In this document: piece by piece, positions 1 to 6,642 of the stretch | Numbering within the stretch: the first letter of the stretch is position 1 | How the letters are laid out: the number at the start of each line of letters is the position of its first letter | Assembly: GCA_965524675.1 (NCBI GenBank) | Contig: CBERPN010000019.1 | Span: forward strand, 1-30,513 | Source of the DNA: CALLQB01 sp036479275 | GTDB taxonomy: Bacteria; Actinomycetota; Acidimicrobiia; Acidimicrobiales; SHLQ01 | DNA length: 30,513 nucleotides | Reading direction: 5' to 3' | The notes under the pieces: model-generated | Database searches by the model: none | The model's input: the letters and a program-made list of their open reading frames with translations, nothing else | What the model was told of the DNA's origin: nothing | Position numbers and translations under genes: made by a program

Positions 1-1
1 G

Positions 2-256
2 ATCACGGCCGCCGTGGTCGGGGTCGTACTCAACCTGGCGATCTGGTTCGCGATATTCACCCTGTTCGGCACCGTGCAGGAACGTCGCGGGTTAGGCGCG
101 GTGCTGTATCAGCCCGAGCTCTCGTCGATCAGTTGGCCAGCCACGGCCATAGCTGTCGTCTCGGCCGTCGCGGTTTTTCGTTTCAAAGTTGCGACCCTGC
201 GAGTCATCTCCGTGGCCGCCGTTCTGGGCATCTTGCACCAGTTAGCTATTGCCTGA
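2..256 (+). CDS. chrA: Chromate transporter, C-terminal fragment
   Basis: The reading frame is open from the first bases of the window and ends at TGA 254-256, so only the last ~84 residues are present and the true start lies upstream. The visible part is hydrophobic, with one membrane segment near the window edge containing the stretch ITAAVVGVVLNLAIWF and a second at the C-terminus. That first stretch resembles the last helices of CHR-family (ChrA) inner-membrane chromate transporters, which export chromate. The neighbour downstream is a small ArsC/phosphatase-like gene on the same strand, 42 bp away, so an oxyanion-related unit is possible. The family call rests on one short segment. Confidence 0.7.
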   Translation: MTAAVVGVVLNLAIWFAIFTLFGTVQERRGLGAVLYQPELSSISWPATAIAVVSAVAVFRFKVATLRVISVAAVLGILHQLAIA

Positions 257-298
257 TCTCGGGCCCACCACCTCCGTCAACAAGAAAGAGAATCAACC

Positions 299-709
299 AT
301 GTCAACCAAAGTCCTGTTCCTTTGCCCCCACGCAGCGGGCAAGAGCATCCTTGCTGCCACCTACCTGCGCGCCGCAGCATCTCGAAGAGGGATCGACGTC
401 ACGGTTACAACAGCTGGAACCGATCCTGACGACGAAGTCATGCCCAACGTCCGCGCCTCGTTGGAAGCGCAAGGCTTCGCTGTCGACCGAAAGCCTGTTC
501 TTGTAGGCGCGGAGGATCTCGAGGCCGCTGGCATCATCGTCAGCATCGGCTGCGACCACGACGACATCCCCACCACCAAGCCAGTAACCGACTGGGATGT
601 GCCGATGCTTTCGGAAGACTTCGCCGGGTCGGTTGCGGCGATTCATGCCAGAGCCGAGGAGTTGGCCTTGGCTTTGTCGCGCCCAGGGACGATGAGCTCG
701 GCTGGCTAG
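299..709 (+). CDS. Low-molecular-weight phosphatase / arsenate-reductase-like protein
   Basis: A 136-residue cytosolic protein of about the usual size for the LMW protein tyrosine phosphatase/ArsC fold. After a first beta strand (KVLFL) comes the P-loop CPHAAGKS at residues 9-16, where Cys9 would be the nucleophile. The canonical loop is C-x5-R-S, and here the anion-binding Arg is Lys15. The usual DPxD-type general-acid segment near the C-terminus is represented only by DWDVPML. The active site is therefore atypical and the substrate (phosphotyrosine, arsenate or another) cannot be assigned. The start ATG follows an AAAGAGAA purine tract. It lies on the same strand just after the chromate transporter. 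Confidence 0.7.
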   Translation: MSTKVLFLCPHAAGKSILAATYLRAAASRRGIDVTVTTAGTDPDDEVMPNVRASLEAQGFAVDRKPVLVGAEDLEAAGIIVSIGCDHDDIPTTKPVTDWDVPMLSEDFAGSVAAIHARAEELALALSRPGTMSSAG

Positions 710-758
710 ATATGTAAGTATTGGTCACCATTCGGCTTTCATAGGAGAGGTACTTCGA

Positions 759-1553
759 ATGACAGATCCAAACGCAGTTGCTGACGCCAGCTATGCGTCG
801 TACCCGTCACTCGTCGATCGCACGGTGCTAATTACAGGTGGGGCCGACGGAATTGGCGCTGCCATGGTGGAACAGTTTGTACGGCAAGGTAGCAAGGTTG
901 GATTTATCGACATCGACGCTGCCAAGGCCTCCGAGACAATCGCGCGATGTGAGTCCGTCGATCATCGACACACTCCACGCTTCTACGAGGTCGACTTAGT
1001 CGATATCGTTGCCCTGCAGAACGGAATCGCCGCCGCGCAGCGCGATCTTGCGGGGGTATCTGTGCTGGTTAACAATGCGGCCAGCGACGATCGTCACCTC
1101 TGGTCCGAGATGACCCCCGACTACTGGAACGATCGACTCAACACGAACCTGCGGCACTACTTTTTCGCAATCCAGGCCGTGGCCCCAGCGATGATCGAAG
1201 CCAAGGCAGGTTCGATCATCAATATTGGATCGAGCAGCTACATGATGCAGGAAGATTTCTTCCCCGGCTACGCGATAGCCAAGTCTGGGGTCGAGGGGAT
1301 CACCAGAACTATGGCTCGAACCTTCGGCCCCGACAACGTGAGAGTGAATACGGTTCTGCCTGGCTGGGTGGCAACCGAACGTCAACTCGAAAAGTGGTGG
1401 AGCCTCGAGGGCGAGGAGGGAACGCTGAATGATCAGGCTCTCAAGCGGCGAATCTACCCCGCCGAGTTTGCCCAAATCGTGCTATTCCTAGCTGCTGATG
1501 ACGGCGCAGCCTGCACCGCCCAGGAGTTCCTCGTCGATGGCGGCCGCCGCTGA
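759..1553 (+). CDS. SDR-family NAD(P)-dependent oxidoreductase
   Basis: A 264-residue classical short-chain dehydrogenase/reductase. The Rossmann glycine motif TGGADGIG is at residues 26-33, NNAAS at 105-109, Ser around 158-160, and the catalytic YAIAK (Tyr171, Lys175) follows. The PGWVATE segment after it is typical of the substrate loop. It should reduce or oxidise an alcohol/ketone pair in the cytosol, but the substrate cannot be read from sequence. The ATG at 759 has GGAGAGG about 10 nt upstream. It converges with the epimerase-like gene ending at 1597, and no clear terminator hairpin is visible in the 43-bp gap. Confidence 0.9.
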   Translation: MTDPNAVADASYASYPSLVDRTVLITGGADGIGAAMVEQFVRQGSKVGFIDIDAAKASETIARCESVDHRHTPRFYEVDLVDIVALQNGIAAAQRDLAGVSVLVNNAASDDRHLWSEMTPDYWNDRLNTNLRHYFFAIQAVAPAMIEAKAGSIINIGSSSYMMQEDFFPGYAIAKSGVEGITRTMARTFGPDNVRVNTVLPGWVATERQLEKWWSLEGEEGTLNDQALKRRIYPAEFAQIVLFLAADDGAACTAQEFLVDGGRR

Positions 1554-1596
1554 GGTTTCGATTGCGGGCCGCGGCTCGAGCCTGTTCGATGTTCGT

Positions 1597-2508
1597 CTAG
1601 CGCAGGTCTTTCCAGCGGTCGATAACAGCCACCTGCGGCTGCCAAGCCGAGGCGTCACAGAGTTTCTTGCTGTCGATTCGATGACTGCGGCTGAGACTGT
1701 CGACACCCTTGCCCCCCAAACGTTGCACGGTCTTCGGGATAGTTCGCAAGCGCTTGTTGCCGTCTAGCGTTGCGAGGGCATCCGCGTGGTCTGACCGGCG
1801 CATTGGTGCTGCCTCGGCAACGTTGTAGATCCCAGCGTCGACGTCGAGCGATGCGACCACGGCCTTGGCCGCATCAGCAATGTCGATGAATGAAATATAC
1901 CCCGCCGGATTGCCAGGGAGCGGTGAAATTCCTCGTGAGGCGACGCTGCGAAACATCTGCGTATGGGCGCTATCAGGAGCGAAAAATCCTGCGAACCGCA
2001 AGCTCACCCCAACCCCGCCTGCCTCGGTCAGAGAGTGGGCTGCGGCCTCGGCACCGACCCCCGTTTGGTTTCCCCAGAAGTGCGAACGTTCTGCTGATTC
2101 GGGAATCCATTCGTCGCCCAGGTCGACGTAGGGGAAGGTGATCGACTCCCCGACGTAGCGCTTCGAGTCTGTCTGGATCGCGGCGGCCGCCAGGTTGGCT
2201 GCGGCTTCGGAGCGAAGCCGGTCGTTCGTCCTCCAAGCAGATTTAAGAGCAGCGCGAGATCCGGTTGGGATGTTGGTGGCGAGATGCAGGACCACGTCGT
2301 GGTCTGCTACTTCATCGAGTACCTGGGGTTTGGAGAAGATGTCGATCTGCACGGGCCGAGCCCCCAGCGCTTCTAGCGCAGCGGCCTTAGTCTCGGTTCG
2401 GGCGATAGCGGTTACTTGGTGACCGGCTGTGAGTAGAAGGGGCACCACCCTTCGCCCGATGACACCGGTACCTCCACTGATGAAGACTCTGTATTCGTCG
2501 CTGCTCAT
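1597..2508 (-). CDS. NAD-dependent epimerase/dehydratase-like protein
   Basis: A protein of 303 residues from the ATG at 2508. A longer open frame exists upstream, but it runs antiparallel to nothing recognisable and overlaps the Rrf2 gene, so I take the ATG that overlaps the Rrf2 stop (ATGA, 2505-2508). The N-terminus EYRVFISGGTGVIGRR carries the Rossmann GGTGVIG motif (residues 12-18) of extended/atypical SDRs. The segment ESITFPYVDLGDEW occupies the place of the usual catalytic region, and I see no clear YxxxK. It probably acts on a nucleotide-sugar or NAD-linked substrate, or senses redox state. Its coupling to an Rrf2 regulator suggests it is part of that regulator's response. Confidence 0.85.
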   Translation of the reverse strand: MSSDEYRVFISGGTGVIGRRVVPLLLTAGHQVTAIARTETKAAALEALGARPVQIDIFSKPQVLDEVADHDVVLHLATNIPTGSRAALKSAWRTNDRLRSEAAANLAAAAIQTDSKRYVGESITFPYVDLGDEWIPESAERSHFWGNQTGVGAEAAAHSLTEAGGVGVSLRFAGFFAPDSAHTQMFRSVASRGISPLPGNPAGYISFIDIADAAKAVVASLDVDAGIYNVAEAAPMRRSDHADALATLDGNKRLRTIPKTVQRLGGKGVDSLSRSHRIDSKKLCDASAWQPQVAVIDRWKDLR

Positions 2509-2993
2509 AGCGCTACCTCTGTTACCCATTCGATGCTCTTGTCTAACTGTTCTGGATCGATCGATGTGGCCAAGCCAGCGAGTAGGTCGGCGATTGTGGT
2601 TTCGCGCAGTTGCTCGCGCCATGCGTCCTCGGCTCGCCACATGGCTGCCGCTATTCCGCAGGGATTGAGGTAGCGCTCGACCGGTACGGCACTTGGTCCT
2701 TGCTGGCGGATCTCGGTACAACGAAATGCGGGTTGATCGCCCTCGATCGCCATGACCACATCGAGCAAGGAGACATCGGCGGCCGCCTTGGCGAGGCGGA
2801 ATCCACCTTTGCGGCCAGGCGCCGAAGTGACGATGCCGGCACGCTTAAGCAGTTGGAGCTGCTTTGAGAGATATGAGGGCGTGACGCCGTGGAACTCTGC
2901 GAGGCGCGAACTTGTCAGAGCTATGTCTGGTGGAAGTGCGCCGAGGATTGTGCAGCAATGCAGGGTCCACTCGACCCCTTCGTTTAGTCGCAT
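2505..2993 (-). CDS. Rrf2-family transcriptional regulator
   Basis: A 162-residue winged-helix regulator. The N-terminal MRLNEGVEWTLHCC and the recognition helix region VTPSYLSKQLQLLKRAG, followed by a wing (APGRKGGFRLAK), are typical of the Rrf2 family, which controls iron-sulfur, nitric oxide, cysteine and redox responses. Classical Fe-S members have three clustered cysteines. Here only two remain in the corresponding region (FRCTE and NPCGI), so cluster binding is uncertain. The stop overlaps the start of the epimerase-like gene by 4 nt. The start codon lies within the first of three regularly spaced operator-like sites, suggesting autorepression. Confidence 0.9.
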   Translation of the reverse strand: MRLNEGVEWTLHCCTILGALPPDIALTSSRLAEFHGVTPSYLSKQLQLLKRAGIVTSAPGRKGGFRLAKAAADVSLLDVVMAIEGDQPAFRCTEIRQQGPSAVPVERYLNPCGIAAAMWRAEDAWREQLRETTIADLLAGLATSIDPEQLDKSIEWVTEVAL

Positions 2994-3032
2994 ATCTAGA
3001 TACTATATATCCAGATAGCCAGTATCAAGATA
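2993..3032 (-). promoter_or_regulatory. Three phased operator-like sites over the Rrf2 promoter
   Basis: TATCTAGATA (2993-3002), TATCCAGATA (3008-3017) and TATCAAGATA (3023-3032) are three copies of TATCNAGATA repeated at exactly 15 bp. The first is a perfect palindrome, and the other two differ only at the fifth base. On the minus strand a TATAGT -10-like hexamer (3007-3002) fills the spacer between sites 1 and 2 and ends 8 nt before the Rrf2 ATG, which suggests a leaderless transcript. A TTGATA/TCTTGA -35-like sequence lies in site 3. A protein bound here would cover the whole promoter. Binding by the Rrf2 protein itself is inferred. Confidence 0.65.
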
Positions 3033-3053
3033 AGGGTCCTCGGCAGATTCGGC

Positions 3054-3059
3054 TACGGT
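3054..3059 (+). promoter_or_regulatory. -10 element of a probable leaderless promoter
   Basis: TACGGT ends exactly 6 nt before the ATG at 3066, and there is no Shine-Dalgarno sequence. This fits the actinobacterial TANNNT leaderless pattern. No clear -35 is visible. Confidence 0.35.
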
Positions 3060-3065
3060 CGAGAA

Positions 3066-3632
3066 ATGGCTCTACGCAACTGGCTCAACGAGGATCTCCA
3101 ATCACTGCGGAGGCGACTCGATGGGGGATTCATCGGCGTAGTCCCTGCCGACCGTTGGCGAGAACGGGTCGACGATGGTGGTATTGCCCCGGTCTATGTG
3201 ATTTGGCACACGGCTCGACATCACGACGTAGCGGTGAATGCAGTACTCAGGAGTGCGCCGGAAGTGCTCGATGATTGGCGAGACCGAGTCGGCATTGTGG
3301 ACGATACCTGGCGGGGATTAGCCGAAGGCGAGGATCACGAACTGGTCGACCAACTCGACTCGGAAGCGGTTGGGCAGTACCTGCTAGCGGTAATCGATAG
3401 CACGATCGCTTGGCTGGCCGATGCTGAGTTGCCCGATGCCGCATCGGTGCCCGACAGCCTCAAGGCTTTACGCGACCTGGGCACACCCGAAGACCGGTTC
3501 GATTGGCTATACGGGATGTGGGAGGGCAAGTCAGCACATTTCTTCCTCGGGTGGGAGGCCATCGGCCATGGTTACAACCACCTCGGAGAACTGATATCGA
3601 TCCGCAACCGAATGGGCCTAAGCCCGTTCTAG
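3066..3632 (+). CDS. DinB-superfamily protein
   Basis: A 188-residue predicted four-helix-bundle protein of the DinB/maleylpyruvate-isomerase superfamily. Members hold a divalent metal with three histidines and many are mycothiol- or bacillithiol-dependent transferases. The metal-ligand pattern is visible as VIWHTARHHD (His48, His52/53) and GHGYNHLGE (His168, His172) near the C-terminus. The role may be thiol-dependent detoxification, but no substrate can be named. The gene diverges from the Rrf2 regulator, so the phased operator sites could influence both. ATG 3066 is chosen because a TACGGT hexamer sits 6 nt upstream and no earlier in-frame start has better support. Confidence 0.8.
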   Translation: MALRNWLNEDLQSLRRRLDGGFIGVVPADRWRERVDDGGIAPVYVIWHTARHHDVAVNAVLRSAPEVLDDWRDRVGIVDDTWRGLAEGEDHELVDQLDSEAVGQYLLAVIDSTIAWLADAELPDAASVPDSLKALRDLGTPEDRFDWLYGMWEGKSAHFFLGWEAIGHGYNHLGELISIRNRMGLSPF

Positions 3633-3645
3633 CCAGCGAAGCAAG

Positions 3646-3825
3646 GGCGGAAACTCGGTTAGTGAGCGAAGCGAACGGCGCCCGGCGAGGTTTGCGACCG
3701 GAAGCGAAGCGAGGGCGGAAACTCGGTTAGTGAGCGAAGCGAACGGCTGGGTGTTTGTGTGCGGCGAGGTTTTCGATCGGAGCGAAGTGACGGCGGAAAC
3801 TCGGTTAGTGAGCGAAGCGAACGGC
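3646..3825 (+). repeat. Three direct repeats abutting tRNA-Ser
   Basis: A 34-bp core starting GGCGGAAACTCGG and ending GCGAAGCGAACGGC is repeated identically at 3646-3679, 3714-3747 and 3792-3825 (starts 68 and 78 bp apart). The spacers also share a GGCGAGGTTT-type segment, so the full unit is about 70-78 bp. A further partial GAAGCGAACGGCG follows up to the tRNA at 3841. The array fills the gap between the DinB gene and the 3' end of the tRNA. Spurious repetitive open frames on both strands come from it. Confidence 0.85.
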
Positions 3826-3840
3826 GTGAAGCGAACGGCG

Positions 3841-3927
3841 CGGAAGGAGGGGGATTCGAACCCCCGGTAACCCGAAGGCTACAACGACTTTCGAGGCCGC
3901 CCCATTCGTCCGCTCTGGCATCCTTCC
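3841..3927 (-). tRNA. tRNA-Ser (anticodon CGA)
   Basis: An 87-nt class II tRNA. The acceptor stem GGAAGGA pairs with TCCTTCC, with discriminator G. The D stem is CCA/TGG, and the 5-bp anticodon stem (GCGGC with GTCGT, two G-T pairs) encloses the loop CTCGAAA with anticodon CGA, which reads UCG. A long variable arm (GTAGCC with GGGTTAC) and the T arm GGGGG-TTCGAAT-CCCCC follow. The long variable arm and anticodon identify serine. CCA is not encoded. The repeat array begins directly at its 3' end. Confidence 0.95.
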
Positions 3928-4028
3928 GTCGTCGATGGTAGCGACACTGAGGCCATCGCCCAACAGCGGGTCGAGTAAGATCTTCCCCGATTCGTCCGAA
4001 GTCACCTCTGGCGGGCACGCTCTAGGGC

Positions 4029-4943
4029 GTGTCTTCACGGTACGAGTGCTTCGAACGGTCACATTGGGCCGAGCTTCGCAAGTCAACTCCTCTCACCCTC
4101 ACCAATGCCGATCTTGCAGAGTTGCGAGGAATCAACGAACGGCTCGATCTAGATGAGGTCGAGAACGTCTACTTGCCATTGTCCCGGCTACTCAACCTTC
4201 AGATCGTCGCAAGCCAAGGTCTAGCCGATGTTACCGATACCTTTCTTGGCCAAGACTCTGGTCGGGTGCCGTTCATTATTGGGCTCGCTGGCAGCGTGGC
4301 AGTCGGCAAGAGCACTACCGCTCGTGTGCTTCAGTCACTGTTGGCTAACTGGAGCGACCATCCCGACGTTGCCTTAATAACAACCGATGGATTCTTGCAC
4401 CCCAACTCCGTGCTCGAAGAGCGCAATCTTATGGAACGAAAAGGCTTCCCCGAGAGCTACGACACGTCGGCTCTTTCGGAGTTTCTTAGGGCAATCAAGT
4501 CCGGTGAACAGCTAGTCGAGGCACCGGTGTACTCACACCTTGTTTATGACGTCGTACCCGGCGACGTCGTGACAGTGAGTCAGCCCGACGTGTTGATTGT
4601 AGAAGGTCTCAACGTATTGCAATCTGGACGCGCCGGGCAGGTCGTTTCAGACTTCTTTGATTTCTCGATCTTCGTCGACGCCGACGAGGCACTAATCGAG
4701 CAGTGGTACGTCGAGCGCTTTCTCACGCTGCGTGAATCGGTATTTAGGAACCCCGACTCGTACTTTCGGCATTTCGCCGAACTCGACGAGGCTTCAGCGA
4801 TCGCTATGGCCGAGAGCATCTGGGCAAACATCAACGCACCCAACCTTCGTGAGAACATCGCCCCAACGAGGTCGCGTGCCGATCTGATTCTTACCAAGGG
4901 CGCCGAACACGCCGTCGAACGGGTCTATCTCCGCAAGACTTAG
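4029..4943 (+). CDS. coaA: Type I pantothenate kinase
   Basis: A 304-residue protein catalysing ATP-dependent phosphorylation of pantothenate, the first step of coenzyme A synthesis. The N-terminal YECFERSHWAELR segment is the typical CoaA beginning, the Walker A motif GLAGSVAVGKST is at residues 85-96, ITTDGFLHPN follows near 118, and the conserved RKGFPESYD and LIVEGLNVLQ segments are present. The length is normal for the family. The start is a GTG at 4029 without a clear Shine-Dalgarno, chosen because it gives the full family N-terminus. The gene diverges from tRNA-Ser. CoA supply is relevant here because the window is rich in acyl-CoA enzymes. Confidence 0.95.
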   Translation: MSSRYECFERSHWAELRKSTPLTLTNADLAELRGINERLDLDEVENVYLPLSRLLNLQIVASQGLADVTDTFLGQDSGRVPFIIGLAGSVAVGKSTTARVLQSLLANWSDHPDVALITTDGFLHPNSVLEERNLMERKGFPESYDTSALSEFLRAIKSGEQLVEAPVYSHLVYDVVPGDVVTVSQPDVLIVEGLNVLQSGRAGQVVSDFFDFSIFVDADEALIEQWYVERFLTLRESVFRNPDSYFRHFAELDEASAIAMAESIWANINAPNLRENIAPTRSRADLILTKGAEHAVERVYLRKT

Positions 4944-5040
4944 CGGTCCGTCGCCGCAGCTGACAAGCAATGGAAGCATCGGCCTTGAGTAGGCGACTTA
5001 CACCTACAGTAGCGGCTCGTTAATCCGAGTTGGTCGGCCG

Positions 5041-5319
5041 TTAAGCGGCTCGGAGTTGGCGGGCCTTTTCGGTTCGAATATTCGTGCGGCGCTTCCAGTC
5101 CTTGGTTCGCCAATGCTTAAGATTGTTCTTGGCGCGTTTGTCGATATCGAACTCTTTGTGAGGAGTCTTCCAAGCTCTACCCGGCTCGGGAAGATCATCG
5201 AGATCGAACCCGATCTCACCTCGCAGAGCGCTTAGCGAACTACGTATCCGAGATTTCTCGGCGTGCTTGTGGGCTCGGATCTCTCGCCTTGTTAGCGGTC
5301 CCGTCGAACGATGTGGCAT
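5041..5319 (-). CDS. Small basic protein of unknown function
   Basis: A 92-residue, strongly basic protein (about a quarter Lys/Arg) with conserved-looking segments GRAWKTPHKEFDIDKRAK and HWRTKDWKRRT. I do not assign a family. The basic character would suit nucleic-acid or ribosome binding. No signal peptide or membrane segment is seen. The ATG at 5319 is preceded by AAGGGGA with an 8-nt gap, and that Shine-Dalgarno is the 3' strand of the closing stem of a predicted three-way junction (5325-5391). This supports both the start and a regulated translation model. It converges with coaA. An alternative is that the frame is fortuitous, but the leader argues against this. Confidence 0.6.
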   Translation of the reverse strand: MPHRSTGPLTRREIRAHKHAEKSRIRSSLSALRGEIGFDLDDLPEPGRAWKTPHKEFDIDKRAKNNLKHWRTKDWKRRTNIRTEKARQLRAA

Positions 5320-5324
5320 GACAT

Positions 5325-5391
5325 GTTCCCCTTAAGTTGAGACCCCACACCAGCCGTGGGGTTACTAGTCCATATCGACTAGTCGGGGAAC
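5325..5391 (-). promoter_or_regulatory. Predicted three-way-junction RNA leader sequestering an SD
   Basis: Read on the minus strand, three perfect 7-bp stems form a three-way junction. P1 is GTTCCCC (5391-5385) with GGGGAAC (5331-5325). P2 is ACTAGTC (5383-5377) with GACTAGT (5370-5364) around a 6-nt loop. P3 is ACCCCAC (5362-5356) with GTGGGGT (5348-5342) around a 7-nt loop. The junctions are 1, 1 and 10 nt. The 3' side of P1 contains the GGGGA Shine-Dalgarno of the 92-residue gene. The architecture is that of a riboswitch or autoregulatory leader, but I do not recognise a known class. Confidence 0.6.
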
Positions 5392-5451
5392 AACCTTGAG
5401 TCATAAGACCTAAACGCTGTCCACTTCTGCAGACTGGTCGTACCGGTGGGA

Positions 5452-6582
5452 CTAGGCGGTCGCTGCCGCACCTGCCGCTGCGAGCGCTATCGAAGCGCCG
5501 CGCGTGTCGCCCAACATATCTATCGCCATCTTGTTCATCACGTAGCTGATCGTCATTCGTTGGTCTAGGTCGATCAACGCCAAGGAACCGCCCCAGCCGC
5601 CCCAGTAAAACATCCGGTCGGTGAGGGGCATCGCTGCTGTGCCAAGGCCGTATCCCATTCCGAATCTAGCCTCAATCTGGGTCACCAGATCCATGCCCCG
5701 AATCTGCTCTTCGACAGCAATCTCAACGCTTTCCGGTCGAAGCAAGCTCACCCCGTCGACGCTGCCACCGCAAGCGATGGCCGAGTGAACACGGGCGACA
5801 GAGCGCGCGTTGCCAAAGCCGCCAGCCGCAGGTATCTCGGCCGCTCGCCACTCTCGCGTCCGCGGTTCGAGTGCCGTTACGGTCGGGTTCATCAGGGTCC
5901 TGTATGCGATCGATTGCGGATCGATGTCGGCCGCCATCTCCTCGAGACCGACCGGCGGGATCAAGTCGCCAACTCGCGAATCGTGCTCTTCGTCGAGGCT
6001 GATATGAAAATCGGCTCCTAACGGCTCGCTTACCTCACGGCGGAAAAAGCTGTCCATCGTCTCGCCGGTAATCCGGCGCAAGATCTCGCCTTGGAGAAAC
6101 CCTTGGCTCACCGCGTGGTAGCCGGGAGCCGATGCTGGCTCCCACCATGGTTCCTGGGCTGCCAACAGGCCGGTGACCCGGTCCCAGTCGTAGAGATCTT
6201 CGGCCTGCAATGGCTCGTCCCAACCGGAGAGACCAGATGAGTGGCTCATTATGTGGCTGACGAGGACCTTCTCCTTGCCGTTCTGCGCAAACTCGGGCCA
6301 GTAGCGGGCAACCGGCGCGGCGAAGTCGAGCTCGCCGCGATCGGAGAGCATCAACATGCACAGCGCAGCCATCGTCTTGGTGGTGGAGTACACGTTGACG
6401 ATCGTGTTCTCACGCCACGGGTTCCCGGCCTCGTCGGCATCGCCACCCCAAATATCGACGACTAGCACGCCATCGATTGTCACTGCCGCCGAGGCGCCGA
6501 GTTCGGCTCCCTGGGCGAAGTTGGCGGCGAAGGCATCGCGCACCGCGCCAAATCGTTCGTCGCAATGTCCTTGAATTTCCAT
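5452..6582 (-). CDS. Serine hydrolase, beta-lactamase/EstB-like
   Basis: A protein of about 376 residues of the beta-lactamase-related serine hydrolase family (class C/EstB-type esterases). From the upstream GTG (6591), the SxxK motif STTK has nucleophile Ser69 and Lys72, PGYHAVSQG supplies the YxN-type tyrosine (Tyr158), and GGWGGS near the C-terminus occupies the KTG-like strand. It likely hydrolyses an ester or lactone rather than a beta-lactam. No secretion signal is seen. The start is uncertain: ATG 6582 has GGGGA very close upstream, and the in-frame GTG 6591 has no Shine-Dalgarno. About 130 bp separate it from the downstream small gene, and that gap holds the structured leader. Confidence 0.9.
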   Translation of the reverse strand: MEIQGHCDERFGAVRDAFAANFAQGAELGASAAVTIDGVLVVDIWGGDADEAGNPWRENTIVNVYSTTKTMAALCMLMLSDRGELDFAAPVARYWPEFAQNGKEKVLVSHIMSHSSGLSGWDEPLQAEDLYDWDRVTGLLAAQEPWWEPASAPGYHAVSQGFLQGEILRRITGETMDSFFRREVSEPLGADFHISLDEEHDSRVGDLIPPVGLEEMAADIDPQSIAYRTLMNPTVTALEPRTREWRAAEIPAAGGFGNARSVARVHSAIACGGSVDGVSLLRPESVEIAVEEQIRGMDLVTQIEARFGMGYGLGTAAMPLTDRMFYWGGWGGSLALIDLDQRMTISYVMNKMAIDMLGDTRGASIALAAAGAAATA

Positions 6583-6642
6583 ATTCCCCACTCACAGATC
6601 TGCGTGGACAGGACCATAGCCGAGCGAGATCTGAGCTGGAAG

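Noticed and set aside
3646..3825. CRISPR array
   Set aside because: Only three repeats with 34- and 44-bp spacers that are themselves partly repeated, and no cas genes.
3659..4086. Minus-strand open frames with repeated LRSLTEFPPSLR
   Set aside because: They are translations of the repeat array and run through the tRNA gene.
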